Positions 18,028-26,900 of a DNA stretch of 64,000 nucleotides are shown here, one piece after another. How positions within the stretch are numbered: the first letter of the stretch is position 1; each line of letters begins with the position of its first letter. The DNA comes from Methanoregulaceae archaeon (GTDB lineage: Bacteria; Armatimonadota; Fimbriimonadia; Fimbriimonadales; Fimbriimonadaceae): contig JADZEW010000016.1 of assembly GCA_020850325.1 (NCBI GenBank), forward strand, positions 207,593 through 271,592, given 5' to 3'. Below the pieces are notes generated by a model that saw nothing but the letters and a program-made list of their open reading frames with translations, did not search any database and was not told the origin of the DNA. Position numbers and translations under genes: made by a program.

Positions 18028-18464
18028 CGCCGCACGAACTCGGCGGCCGCCTGTACGAACTCGGCGACCTGCGCATCATCGGGTCGCTGGGGACGATCTC
18101 GCTCGGCGGAAACCACGCACAGGAACCCGAGCGGCACTTCGCCCGTTGCCCGAAACTGGTGCCACGTCATCGGCGGAATGTGCACCATGTCGAACATGCC
18201 GATCGGCGAAACGGTGTCCCCGACGAGCACTTCGCCGCCCCCGCGGATGACCATCACCGCATGCTGGTGATCGTGGCGCTCCAATGTTGAATGTCCGCCC
18301 GCGCCAACCTCGAAGTAGCGAAACTCGACGGGCAGATTTCCCTCGCCCTTCCACAGCGTCTGGCGGGTCACGTTGCGGAAGTGGGTGCCCTCTTCCTTGT
18401 AAGGGTGCACGTCCACGCCCTCCCATCGGTAATCCGTCTGATGATGTCGAACCATGCCCTTCAT
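18024..18464 (-). CDS. Small cupin-domain protein
   Basis: A 146-residue single-domain cupin. The first cupin motif reads ERHDHQHAVMVIRGGGEVLV (metal-binding His, His and His) and the second DMVHIPPMTWHQFRATGEVP. Such proteins bind a divalent metal and serve as dioxygenases, isomerases or sugar-binding proteins; no substrate can be assigned. I chose ATG 18464 because longer frames run antisense through the divergent queD gene; ATG 18455 is also possible. TACTAT lies eleven bases before 18464. Confidence 0.75.
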   Translation of the reverse strand: MKGMVRHHQTDYRWEGVDVHPYKEEGTHFRNVTRQTLWKGEGNLPVEFRYFEVGAGGHSTLERHDHQHAVMVIRGGGEVLVGDTVSPIGMFDMVHIPPMTWHQFRATGEVPLGFLCVVSAERDRPQRPDDAQVAEFVQAAAEFVRR

Positions 18465-18475
18465 CTCTACGATGG

Positions 18476-18485
18476 ATAGTACACT
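18476..18485. promoter_or_regulatory. Overlapping divergent -10-like elements, cupin gene and queD
   Basis: ATAGTACACT contains TACTAT on the minus strand (18481-18476) and TACACT on the plus strand (18480-18485), overlapping by two bases. The start codons of the two genes are only 27 bases apart. If both are used, the two promoters exclude each other. Confidence 0.45.
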
Positions 18486-18491
18486 CCCGTC

Positions 18492-18959
18492 GTGTTTCGG
18501 CTCTGCAAGCGGTTCACCGTCGAAAGCGGACATATGCTCAGCAAGCACCCCGAGCGGTGCCGTTTTCCGCATGGCCACACCCGCACCATTGAGGTCGTCA
18601 TCGCAGGTGAAGAACTCGACGATAACGGCATGCTGGTCGATTTTAAGGCCCTCAAACTGGCCATCGAGGACTTGATCGATCGGTACGACCACGCGATGGC
18701 GGTGAACAGTTCCGACCCGTTCCTACCCGCATTGCAGCAGCAATATGGTGATGAGGCGATTGTCGTCTTCGAAGCTCAAGAACCGACCACGGAAGCCATG
18801 GCCGAGCGGCTCTTCGTTGAGATTTCGGGCATTCTCGCCTCGGGATTCGAGGGAGCATCGAAGAGCGGCGCGGTGTATCGCATCCCAACAGGTTCTATTC
18901 GGCTGGAGAGGATTCGGGTTTGGGAGACGCCGGATTCATGGGCGGAATACGGTAGATGA
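18492..18959 (+). CDS. queD: 6-carboxy-5,6,7,8-tetrahydropterin synthase (QueD/PTPS family)
   Basis: A 155-residue enzyme of the 6-pyruvoyl-tetrahydropterin synthase fold. It has the first zinc His in ESGHML, the catalytic Cys and the other zinc His residues in CRFPHGH, the segment GMLVDFKALK, and the conserved DH in YDHAMAV. QueD converts dihydroneopterin triphosphate to carboxy-tetrahydropterin on the route to queuosine. The start is GTG with TACACT ending six bases upstream. Its TGA overlaps the ATG of the next gene, a NanE-kinase fusion, although the two functions are unrelated; other que genes are not in the window. Confidence 0.88.
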   Translation: MFRLCKRFTVESGHMLSKHPERCRFPHGHTRTIEVVIAGEELDDNGMLVDFKALKLAIEDLIDRYDHAMAVNSSDPFLPALQQQYGDEAIVVFEAQEPTTEAMAERLFVEISGILASGFEGASKSGAVYRIPTGSIRLERIRVWETPDSWAEYGR

Positions 18960-20386
18960 CGATTGCCGATCTACTCGTCAAGCTACGACGGACCCCACTC
19001 GTCGTATCCGTTCAGGCCTCACCCGAGTCGCCGCTCGCCTCGACCGGAGCGATCGTCGGCTTGGCTCGCGCCAGTCAAACTGCGCTTGGGTTGCCCAATC
19101 CCCTCTTCCGGCTTGAAGGCATCGACCAGATCGAAGCGGTGCGAGCAGCGACGGATTGTGAATCGATCGGTTTGATCAAGCGCGAATACGACGACTCTGA
19201 GGTTTACATCACGCCGACGCTCGCCGAAGTCCGAGCGCTGATCGAGACGGAATGCGAAGTCATTGCTCTCGACGCGACCAAGCGCCCGCGTCCAGCTGGC
19301 TGTTCGCTGCGCGAGTTGGTCGCGGAGATTCATGGTGCAGGCGGGCTCGCGATGGGCGATCTTGACGATATCGCGTCTCTGCCAGGCGCGATCGAGGCAG
19401 GGTGCGATCTTATCGGAACGACACTCGCCGGTTATACAAAGGCGCGCGTGAAGACGTGCGGTCCCGACCTGGAGCTTCTTCGCGAGTTCATCAAGCTTTC
19501 GCCCGTTCCCGTCATTGCCGAAGGACGATATTCGACTCCAGCTCAGGCGCAACTCGCCCTGCGCATCGGCGCCGCCGCAGTCGTCATCGGAGGCGCCATC
19601 AACGACCCCGTGAAGCAAACCCTTGCTTTCGCCAACGAGATGGGTTCGACGGTCGCACGGGTCGGCGCGGTGGACATTGGCGGTACCTGGCTCCGCTTCG
19701 GGCTTTTTGAGGACGGGCGGCTTATCGAAAGCGAACGGATTGCTCTGCCCGGCCGACGCGATGCGCGTGAGGATTGGATCCGGGAGCGCGTCGAGTTCCA
19801 CCGCGTGGAGCGGCTCGGCATCTCGACCGGCGGAACCGTCGATCCTGCGACCGGCGTGGTGTGGGAAGCTAAGCCGATCATTCCCGAACACGAGGGGTGC
19901 CGGCTCTCTTCGAGCGAGTTTGGCGTGCCGACGCTGGCGTTGAACGACGGACTCGCGACGGCCTGGGGACACGCCTGCCATCCCGACTTTGCCGGTAGGC
20001 GGGTCGCCACGCTCGCGCTTGGCACGGGCGTCGGTGTGGGATTCGTGGCGGGGCATCGTCTCGAAATGGGCGCGGGTGGGGCCTATCCGCGATTGAATGA
20101 TCTCAGCCCGGTGGCGGGCAGTTCGTTCGAGGACTTGCTCGGCGGGGCCGCACTCAGCCCAGAGCCGTCAGATGATCAGATGGATCGAGCGCGGCTGGCC
20201 GCCGCCCGAGCGGTCAGGGTGCTGCACGCCCTATGGATGCCTGATGTGATCGTTCTCTCGGGCGGGGTGGGACTGCAGCCCTGGTTGGGGCTGGATGAGT
20301 TGCCCTCAGTTGTGCGCTCGCCCTATGGTGCCGACGCAGGGCTCTGGGGCGCAGCTTGGTTGGCGTGGTCGGGGCCGAGCGTATAG
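18956..20386 (+). CDS. nanEK: Fused N-acetylmannosamine-6-phosphate 2-epimerase and ROK-family kinase
   Basis: A 476-residue fusion. Residues 1 to about 225 are a NanE-type TIM barrel: SIGLIKREYDDSEVYITPT, IALDATKRPRP, DLIGTTLAGYTKA and VIAEGRYSTPAQAQLALRIG. Residues about 236-476 are a ROK kinase beginning VGAVDIGGTWLRFGLFEDG, with the catalytic Asp in ALNDGLATAWGH and LALGTGVGVGFVAG. The normal ROK zinc signature (GH then CxCGxxGC) is absent; that stretch is GGAYPRLNDLSPVAGSSFED, so the kinase half is atypical. Together the halves would phosphorylate N-acetylmannosamine and epimerise it to GlcNAc-6-P in sialic acid or cell-wall sugar recycling. It is coupled to queD by an ATGA overlap. Confidence 0.82.
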   Translation: MTIADLLVKLRRTPLVVSVQASPESPLASTGAIVGLARASQTALGLPNPLFRLEGIDQIEAVRAATDCESIGLIKREYDDSEVYITPTLAEVRALIETECEVIALDATKRPRPAGCSLRELVAEIHGAGGLAMGDLDDIASLPGAIEAGCDLIGTTLAGYTKARVKTCGPDLELLREFIKLSPVPVIAEGRYSTPAQAQLALRIGAAAVVIGGAINDPVKQTLAFANEMGSTVARVGAVDIGGTWLRFGLFEDGRLIESERIALPGRRDAREDWIRERVEFHRVERLGISTGGTVDPATGVVWEAKPIIPEHEGCRLSSSEFGVPTLALNDGLATAWGHACHPDFAGRRVATLALGTGVGVGFVAGHRLEMGAGGAYPRLNDLSPVAGSSFEDLLGGAALSPEPSDDQMDRARLAAARAVRVLHALWMPDVIVLSGGVGLQPWLGLDELPSVVRSPYGADAGLWGAAWLAWSGPSV

Positions 20387-20397
20387 AATAAGGCTGG

Positions 20398-20583
20398 ATG
20401 CGCAACCGAGGCCAACGACGCACGGATATCCTGGACACCAGCGATTGGGCTCACCGTGAGTTGGTCAAGCTCTTGCGCGAGGCCACGCCCGAGCGTCGGT
20501 TGCGGCTCACGCTGGAGGCCATCGAGTTTGGTTGGGCGCTCGAACGTGCCAGCTTGAGTGAGCGGGAGAAGCAGGCATCTTAG
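20398..20583 (+). CDS. Small hypothetical protein (61 residues)
   Basis: A short, basic, helical protein (MRNRGQRRTDILDTSDWAHR, then LVKLLREATPERRLRLTLEA). It follows the fusion kinase gene by 11 bases and precedes uvrB. TAGAAT lies eight bases before the ATG, so it can have its own leaderless transcript. No family is recognised, but the codon use is like its neighbours. Confidence 0.5.
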   Translation: MRNRGQRRTDILDTSDWAHRELVKLLREATPERRLRLTLEAIEFGWALERASLSEREKQAS

Positions 20584-20636
20584 CGTCCGACGTGCCGAGC
20601 AGGCGGCGGTTTTTCGCCGTAGAATAGAACCGCGCC

Positions 20637-22694
20637 ATGCCCATCGTCACCTACGAAACCCCGTTCGCGATCAGCCGCGACTTTGAACCGAAAGGTGACC
20701 AAGCGCAAGCCATCGAGCAACTTCTCGAAGGGCTCGACGCGGGCTACCGATTCCAAACGCTTCTCGGTGCCACCGGCACCGGCAAGACGTACACGATGGC
20801 CAGCGTGATTGCGCGCTCACAGCGGCCCGCGATGATCATCGCCCACAACAAGACCCTAGCTGCGCAGCTGTGCCAGGAGTTCCGCGCGTTCTTCCCCGAC
20901 AACGCGGTCCAGTATTTCATCAGCTATTACGATTACTACCAACCCGAAGCCTACGTCCCGCAGAACGACCTATACATCGAGAAGGATTCCAGCGTCAACG
21001 AGGAGATCGAGCGGCTTCGGCACGCCGCGACCCAAACGCTTCTAGAACGGCGCGATGTGGTTGTCGTCGCCAGCGTCTCGTGCATCTACGGCTTGGGTTC
21101 GCCCACCGAGTACGCGGAAGCGGTCATCACGTTCGAGACCGGCCAGGAGTTTGACCTTGATGAGGCGCTGAAGAAGCTGACCCAGATGCAGTTCACGAGG
21201 AACGAGATCCAACTCGACCGGGGCACGTTCCGGGTTCGCGGCGACACCCTCGAAGTCCAGCCAAAGGACGAAGAGATCGTCACCCGGGTCGAGTTCTTCG
21301 GCGATACGGTAGAGCGCATCCGCCTCGTCGACCCGCTGACCGGCGAGGTCCTCGACGAGCCCACCAAGATCTCGATCTTTCCGGCGACCCACTACGTCAC
21401 GCCCTGGGAGAAACTCGACAGCGTGATCGAGCAGATCGTCGAGGAGCGTGATCGTCAGGTAGCGACTTTCGAATCGCAAGGCAAGCTGTTGGAGGCGCAA
21501 CGCCTCAAGCAGCGCACCGACTTCGACATCGAGATGATGCGGGAGGTCGGCTACTGCAACGGCATCGAGAACTACTCGCGGTACTTCGATGGCCGCGAGC
21601 CGGGCGAGCCGCCGTTTACGCTCCTCGACTTCTTACCCAGCGATGCGATCGTGTTCGTGGACGAGTCGCACCAGACCCTGCCGCAGATCCGCGCCATGTT
21701 CAACGGCGACCAGCAACGCAAATCGGTGCTGGTGGACTACGGATTCCGACTACCTTCCGCGCTCGATAACCGCCCGCTCAAGTTCGAGGAGTTTCTGAAT
21801 CGAGTTCCGCAAGTGGTGTTCGTGTCGGCGACGCCCGGCCCGTTCGAGCGAGAGAATCAGAACCAGGTCGTCCAGCAGATCATCCGCCCGACCTACATCG
21901 TTGACCCCGAGGTCGATATCCGCCCGACAACGGGGCAGATCGACGACCTCATCGGCGAGATCCAGAAGCGCGTCGCGCTCGGCGAGCGAACTCTGGTCAC
22001 CACGCTGACCAAGCGGATGGCCGAGGATCTCACCGGTTACCTCCAGGACCTCAACGTCAAGGTCAACTACATCCACTCCAATGTCCACTCGCTGGAACGG
22101 CCTGAGATTCTGCGAGACCTACGGTTGGGCGTCTATGACGTGGTCGTCGGCGTCAACCTGCTACGTGAAGGTCTCGACCTTCCCGAAGTGACCCTCGTCG
22201 CCATCCTCGATGCCGACAAGGAAGGCTTCCTGCGGTCGGATACGTCGCTTATCCAGACCATCGGCCGCGCGGCTCGAAATGTCCAAGGCAAGGTGATCCT
22301 CTACGCCGATACGATCACCGGATCGATGCAGCGCGCGATCGAAGAGACGAATCGCCGCCGGGATGTGCAGCTTGCATACAACCGCGAACACGGCGTCGAA
22401 CCTACGACCATCGCCAAGGCCGTCCGCGAAACCGTTCGATCCTATGATGCGGTCGCTGAGGTGGTGTCGCAGTACAACGCCGAACTTGCAGATAAGGGAG
22501 AACTGCGTCTTGAGGACATCCCGATGCTGATTGGTGCTCTTGAGCAGGAGATGAAGGACCTCGCCAAGGCGATGGAGTTCGAGAAGGCTGCCCAGAAGCG
22601 AGATGAGATCATCGACCTGCGCAAGTTGATGGGAGTTACCGACGGGAAGATTGGGGTGTCCTCACGCCGCCGCGTGCGGCGGCATCGGGTGTGA
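20637..22694 (+). CDS. uvrB: Excinuclease ABC subunit B
   Basis: The 685-residue DNA damage recognition helicase-like subunit of nucleotide excision repair. Walker A is GATGTGKT near residue 45; the beta-hairpin region has [20 protein letters not shown]; Walker B-type DESH is in [15 protein letters not shown]; helicase motif VI-like GRAARN is in [19 protein letters not shown]-terminal UVR motif ([20 protein letters not shown]) for UvrC contact is present. The length and order match the family. TAGAAT ends eleven bases before the ATG. No uvrA or uvrC is nearby. Confidence 0.97.
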   Translation: MPIVTYETPFAISRDFEPKGDQAQAIEQLLEGLDAGYRFQTLLGATGTGKTYTMASVIARSQRPAMIIAHNKTLAAQLCQEFRAFFPDNAVQYFISYYDYYQPEAYVPQNDLYIEKDSSVNEEIERLRHAATQTLLERRDVVVVASVSCIYGLGSPTEYAEAVITFETGQEFDLDEALKKLTQMQFTRNEIQLDRGTFRVRGDTLEVQPKDEEIVTRVEFFGDTVERIRLVDPLTGEVLDEPTKISIFPATHYVTPWEKLDSVIEQIVEERDRQVATFESQGKLLEAQRLKQRTDFDIEMMREVGYCNGIENYSRYFDGREPGEPPFTLLDFLPSDAIVFVDESHQTLPQIRAMFNGDQQRKSVLVDYGFRLPSALDNRPLKFEEFLNRVPQVVFVSATPGPFERENQNQVVQQIIRPTYIVDPEVDIRPTTGQIDDLIGEIQKRVALGERTLVTTLTKRMAEDLTGYLQDLNVKVNYIHSNVHSLERPEILRDLRLGVYDVVVGVNLLREGLDLPEVTLVAILDADKEGFLRSDTSLIQTIGRAARNVQGKVILYADTITGSMQRAIEETNRRRDVQLAYNREHGVEPTTIAKAVRETVRSYDAVAEVVSQYNAELADKGELRLEDIPMLIGALEQEMKDLAKAMEFEKAAQKRDEIIDLRKLMGVTDGKIGVSSRRRVRRHRV

Positions 22695-22744
22695 GTCGCA
22701 CGGGGTTGGTACGTGTTGGTTCGGTTGGCCCGGACAGGAAAAAT

Positions 22745-22777
22745 CACGAGGGCGCGCGGGGGCCGTCGTACCGCGCA
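22745..22777 (+). repeat. Dispersed intergenic GC-rich repeat, copy 1
   Basis: A 33-base segment that recurs at 32471-32500 with only two single-base indels. The two copies share GCGCGCGGGGG and CGTCGTACCGCGCA, and the preceding ACAGGAA is also shared. The element contains GCGCG/CGCGC arms that could pair. It lies in the 174-base interval between uvrB and the next convergent gene; nothing else was recognised there. Confidence 0.6.
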
Positions 22778-22868
22778 GTTTGCAGATCGCGCCGGGCCTC
22801 GTCCTTCTCTCCGTTCCGGACGCGAAACTTGCGCCTACTTCTTTGGGTTGCGGTTAGGAATGAGGCGA

Positions 22869-23447
22869 TCATCCCGTCCAGACTCGCATGATGACTTCGC
22901 GCCGGATCATCAGCAATCCAAGAATCGCGAACAGGGTGTTTTCCTCGCTGAGCGGATCCTCCAACTCGACCCCGAAGAGCATCCCACGTTCGCGTTCGGA
23001 GTCGCGCCAGGCATCGTGCAACTTTAGGATGAGCCGTCCGTTGAGGTCAAGGGCACGGTTCTGGAACCCATCGCAAGGCAGCAGGCGGAATCGGTGGGGT
23101 GCGGGGTTGGTATCTTCAGGCAGCCGATGTTCGTGAAACCAAAAGGCGGCTACGGGTTTCGAAGTCCCTGCCGCAAAGAGCTCCAGCATTGGACTCGTGC
23201 GGAAGATGAAGTTGGCGGTCGGCGACTGATACATCGGCGTGAGGCGGGTGTGGAACTTGGTGGTGCCCTCGGGTCCATGAACCTCCGCCGTAGGATTGCC
23301 GATTCCTCGGATGACGCGAGCCAACTCAACACCTTCTCGCATCACCCCGGCGGAAGGGAAGAAAGAGACTGTTGTCGATCCGATCACCTCATAGGCAAAC
23401 TCCGGATCGTCGGGTTCTGGGTCCGAGAATGACTTGATTACCGGCAT
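22869..23447 (-). CDS. Hypothetical protein (192 residues)
   Basis: A soluble-looking beta-rich protein without a clear signal peptide (MPVIKSFSDPEPDDPEFAYE). A central segment, NFIFRTSPMLELFAAGTSKP, and the C-terminus, LFAILGLLMIRREVIMRVWT, are the most hydrophobic parts; the latter could be a short membrane anchor. No domain is recognised; scramblase-like or LURP-type folds are possible but not shown. It overlaps folK by ten bases and should be cotranscribed with it. Confidence 0.6.
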   Translation of the reverse strand: MPVIKSFSDPEPDDPEFAYEVIGSTTVSFFPSAGVMREGVELARVIRGIGNPTAEVHGPEGTTKFHTRLTPMYQSPTANFIFRTSPMLELFAAGTSKPVAAFWFHEHRLPEDTNPAPHRFRLLPCDGFQNRALDLNGRLILKLHDAWRDSERERGMLFGVELEDPLSEENTLFAILGLLMIRREVIMRVWTG

Positions 23448-23890
23448 CGCTCTAACAAGGTGGCCACGAGCCCCAATCCAGGCAGATGAAGCTTCGGGTC
23501 GAGCTCGGCGAGCGGCTCCAAGACAAAGCGCCGCTCCGGAGTGCGCGGATGTGGAACCTCGAGCCTTCCCGACGAGCGAAACGCAACGCGCCCGTAAGCG
23601 AGCAGGTCGAGGTCGATCTCCCGCGGACCGTAGCGAACTGACGGCGTACGCCCAACTTCGGATTCGATCGACTTAAGGCGCGCCAGCAACGCAAGCGGGC
23701 CAAGATCTGTGTATCCAATCGCCGCTCCGTTCAGGTACGCAGGCTGGTCGGTGACGTACATCGGCGCGGTTTCGATGAGTCGGCTCACGCGCAGATCCGC
23801 CACCACTTCACGCAAAAGCGCGATCGCCGCTTCGATGTGGGCTTGTCGGTCGCCCATGTTGCTACCCAATCCGATTGCGACCTGCGCCAT
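23438..23890 (-). CDS. folK: 2-amino-4-hydroxy-6-hydroxymethyldihydropteridine pyrophosphokinase
   Basis: A 150-residue HPPK, the folate-pathway enzyme that transfers pyrophosphate from ATP to hydroxymethyl-dihydropterin. The N-terminal VAIGLGSNMGDRQAHIEAAI, the central YLNGAAIGYTDLGPLALLAR, and the ATP/Mg motif GPREIDLDLLAYG, then VPHPRTPERRFVLEPLAEL, are all conserved. I chose ATG 23890, which starts two residues before the strand of the family; longer frames would cross the hslU start. No other fol genes are next to it. It is divergent from hslU. Confidence 0.93.
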   Translation of the reverse strand: MAQVAIGLGSNMGDRQAHIEAAIALLREVVADLRVSRLIETAPMYVTDQPAYLNGAAIGYTDLGPLALLARLKSIESEVGRTPSVRYGPREIDLDLLAYGRVAFRSSGRLEVPHPRTPERRFVLEPLAELDPKLHLPGLGLVATLLERCR

Positions 23891-23933
23891 GCGGCCTAGG
23901 TTTACCGCATCGAAGGGGTACAACCTGTATCCT

Positions 23934-25388
23934 ATGCGCCACCCCGTTGAAGAACTCACGCCCCGCCAGATCGTAGCCGAACTCGACAAGTACATCGTCG
24001 GTCAGGCTGCCGCCAAGCGGGCCGTCGCCGTGGCGCTCCGAAATCGTTACCGCCGCCAGCAAGTTGCGCCCGCCGAGCGCGACGACATCTTGCCCAAGAA
24101 CATCCTGATGATCGGCCCGACCGGCGTGGGCAAGACCGAGATCGCCCGCCGTCTCGCCCAGCTGGCCCGCGCCCCGTTCGTCAAGGTCGAGGCTACGAAG
24201 TTCACCGAGGTCGGCTACGTGGGCCGAGATGTCGAGTCGATCATCCGTGAGTTGGTCGCGAATGCGGTGCGCCTAGTTGAGCGCGAGCGGGCGGAGACGG
24301 TCCAGCACGAGGCTGAAGTGCGCGCCGAGGAGCGGTTGCTCGACCTGCTCGAGTCCGGACACATCGAGCGTGAGCCCGCGCCGAGCTTCACCGATAATCT
24401 CTTCCGACAAGCGCTTGAGGCTTTCGGCGGAAACGTACCCACCCCCACCCCGACCGAGCCACAACCCGAAGCCGAAGAGGAAGTTGAGGCCTACGACCCC
24501 GAGAAGTTCGAGCGGGAGCGGCAAGAGAAGCGCGAGGCCCTGCGGGCGCAGTTGCGAGCCGGAGAACTCGACAAAGAGTACGTCGAGGTCGATACCGAGG
24601 AGCCAAATCAGCCGTTCGTGCAGGTGTTCTCGGCCCAAGGCATGGAGGAGATGGGTCTGGACAGCGTCGGCGGATTTGGCACCCGCACGGTCACCCGGAG
24701 GATTACCGTCGCCGATGCGCGGCCGCTGTTGATCGAGCTCGAAGCGCAGACAATGATCGACAAGGGCAGCATCCATCGCGAGGCCATCGAGCGCGCCGAG
24801 CAGACCGGCATCGTGTTTTTGGACGAGATCGACAAGGTCGCCATCAAGAGCCAAGGGTCAGGGCCTGACGTTTCACGGGAAGGTGTGCAGCGCGACCTGT
24901 TGCCGATCATTGAGGGGTCGACGGTCCCCACCAAGTTCGGCCCCGCGCGGACCGACCACATCCTCTTCATCGCCGCCGGAGCATTCCACATGGCGAGCCC
25001 GAGCGACCTCATTCCCGAACTCCAGGGACGTCTACCGATCCGGGTGACGCTCGACGATCTCGGTGAGTCGGACTTCCGCCGGATTCTTCGGGAGCCGCGC
25101 AACGCCCTCACCAAGCAGTACGAGAAGCTGCTCGCAACCGAAGGCGTGAAGCTGAACTTCAGCGAGGGGGCTCTCGACGTGATCGCTTATTGCGCCGCTG
25201 AGGTGAACAAGAAGACCGAGAACATCGGAGCCCGGCGGCTGCACACGATCATGGAGCGGCTGCTCGAAGATCTGCTGTTCGATGCCCCCGAATGCGGCGA
25301 GATGACCGTGAACATCGACGACGAGACCGTCCGTTCGAAGATTCTTGTGCTAGTGAAGAATCTGGAAGAGAACCGATATATACTGTAA
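23934..25388 (+). CDS. hslU: ATP-dependent protease ATPase subunit HslU
   Basis: A 484-residue AAA+ unfoldase. It begins with ELTPRQIVAELDKYIVGQ, has Walker A GPTGVGKTEIARRLA and Walker B-type VFLDEIDKVA, an acidic charged insertion (I domain, about residues 110-245) and sensor II in NIGARRLHTIMERLLEDLLF. It ends NRYIL, similar to the C-terminal tail that docks in HslV. The usual partner hslV is not adjacent or elsewhere in the window. The start is ATG 23934; the frame is open further upstream but only antisense to folK. TACAAC lies nine bases before the ATG. GTTGCT and AGCAAC flank a six-base loop just after the gene. Confidence 0.93.
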   Translation: MRHPVEELTPRQIVAELDKYIVGQAAAKRAVAVALRNRYRRQQVAPAERDDILPKNILMIGPTGVGKTEIARRLAQLARAPFVKVEATKFTEVGYVGRDVESIIRELVANAVRLVERERAETVQHEAEVRAEERLLDLLESGHIEREPAPSFTDNLFRQALEAFGGNVPTPTPTEPQPEAEEEVEAYDPEKFERERQEKREALRAQLRAGELDKEYVEVDTEEPNQPFVQVFSAQGMEEMGLDSVGGFGTRTVTRRITVADARPLLIELEAQTMIDKGSIHREAIERAEQTGIVFLDEIDKVAIKSQGSGPDVSREGVQRDLLPIIEGSTVPTKFGPARTDHILFIAAGAFHMASPSDLIPELQGRLPIRVTLDDLGESDFRRILREPRNALTKQYEKLLATEGVKLNFSEGALDVIAYCAAEVNKKTENIGARRLHTIMERLLEDLLFDAPECGEMTVNIDDETVRSKILVLVKNLEENRYIL

Positions 25389-25438
25389 GGATAGCCAGGG
25401 GCCCCGCTTAGGGTTGCTATGGAAAGCAACAACAGGCC

Positions 25439-26821
25439 ATGGAAATTGGGTGGATTAATCGTGGTTTCGCAGCCGGTGTGATGCTGAGTCTGGGTGGACT
25501 CAGCATCGCTGGCTTCAATCCTTCTGAGAAGGAGCGGATTCTTGCGTATTGGAATGAGCCGGGCCGCTACGAGGCTCGCCAGCCCGAGAGCCTCAAGCAA
25601 CCTTGGGCCGTGCGCTACACGCCGGAAGGCAGTCTGTGGCTGTGGGCTTACAACAACAAGCGCGGCTACGGCAAAATCTTCGTCGTCCCTGCTCCTCGCA
25701 ACGAGCGGGAAAAGCAGTGGGAAGATTGGATCGAGGCGAAGATCGCCTACGACAAATGGCTGGCGACTCGTGCCGCAAACGCGGCTAACGCTGAACTGGG
25801 TCTGAAGCCCGAAGCGATTGGCCCGGAACCGAATCTGCCGGGGCCGATTCCCGAGACGTTGCGCATGATGGTCGGCGACGCGCCGGAGTTTGTGCTTGCC
25901 GTTCAACCCAAGCAGCACGACGTCGTGTTCCACGATGGGATCAAGATCTCGCTGGTCGACAATCCGGCGATGAAGCATCGCTACCCGTACTACCGGGCCG
26001 CCGAGGGCGTCATGCATGGCGGAACTCCGCTCAGCCGGATGCCCGAGAAGGACATCGACGAGTTGTTCAAAGCTGCAGGCATCTCGCCCAGCGCACGGAA
26101 GGTAATGAACGCCGTTTCGCGCCTGGAAGGTGGTTTCGACTCGGTGAACACGTACGACACGGGTTATGTGTCGGTTGGCTTCATCCAGTTCGCCTGCTTG
26201 TCCCGGGGAGCGGGCTCGCTCGGCGCGGTCTTGCTTCGGCAGAAGCAAGCAAACGTCGAGGCGTTTGAATCCGATTTCCGAAGTTACGGTCTCGATGTAA
26301 AGGAAGACGGCACGCTCGTCGTGCTTAATCTCGAGGATGGCCAGGAGACCGAGGGCTTCTTCGCCGCCAAGCAGATCATCAAAGACAAGCGGCTGATCGC
26401 CGTGTTCCAACGGGCCGGCCGCCTCAGCAAGCCGTTCAAGATCGCCCAGCTACAGGAAGCGAAGGCCCAGTATTTCCCCGACGAGGAGCAGTTCCCGATC
26501 AAACTCGGTGGCCAGACCCTGAATGTTCGGGTGGCAGACCTTGTCCGTTCTGAGGCCGGACTCGCCACGATCATGGATCGCAAGGTGAACCTCGGCAAAA
26601 TTCACCCGCTTCCGAGCGTCGCCCAGCAAGTCGCGGACACGTACGGCTTGAAGTCGCTCGACCAGCTGGCGAAGTACGAGCGCGAGATTGTCGAGGGTGT
26701 TCGATTCCGCAAGGACTACCTGCAGGATGGCTCGTTGAGCCAACCCGCCGCGGTCCCCGCGGCTCCTCGCAACAAGCCCTCCCCAAGTCGCAAAACGACC
26801 CGTAGGGGTCGGGGCTCCTAG
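25439..26821 (+). CDS. Secreted protein with possible lysozyme-like domain
   Basis: A 460-residue protein with an N-terminal hydrophobic signal (GFAAGVMLSLGGLSIAG). The central part, about residues 219-250, reads VMNAVSRLEGGFDSVNTYDT followed by GYVSVGFIQFA, which is like the Glu-containing core of lysozyme or chitosanase superfamily domains (E..FD.vNtyD....S.G..Q). This assignment is an inference. A later segment, ADLVRSEAGLATIMDRKVNL, is similar to the distal helices of that fold. The C-terminal tail is Pro/Arg-rich and basic, ending TTRRGRGS. It may act on peptidoglycan or another wall polymer. It follows hslU by 50 bases. Confidence 0.6.
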   Translation: MEIGWINRGFAAGVMLSLGGLSIAGFNPSEKERILAYWNEPGRYEARQPESLKQPWAVRYTPEGSLWLWAYNNKRGYGKIFVVPAPRNEREKQWEDWIEAKIAYDKWLATRAANAANAELGLKPEAIGPEPNLPGPIPETLRMMVGDAPEFVLAVQPKQHDVVFHDGIKISLVDNPAMKHRYPYYRAAEGVMHGGTPLSRMPEKDIDELFKAAGISPSARKVMNAVSRLEGGFDSVNTYDTGYVSVGFIQFACLSRGAGSLGAVLLRQKQANVEAFESDFRSYGLDVKEDGTLVVLNLEDGQETEGFFAAKQIIKDKRLIAVFQRAGRLSKPFKIAQLQEAKAQYFPDEEQFPIKLGGQTLNVRVADLVRSEAGLATIMDRKVNLGKIHPLPSVAQQVADTYGLKSLDQLAKYEREIVEGVRFRKDYLQDGSLSQPAAVPAAPRNKPSPSRKTTRRGRGS

Positions 26822-26900
26822 CCCGGTAAAACTACGGGTTTCGTCCGGGTTCGAAGCAAGTTTCACGCCTCCGCGCTATCATGTTAGTAGAGGTAGAACC

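Noticed and set aside
19019..20056. Minus-strand open frame opposite the NanE-ROK fusion
   Set aside because: Antisense shadow of a gene with clear epimerase and kinase motifs.
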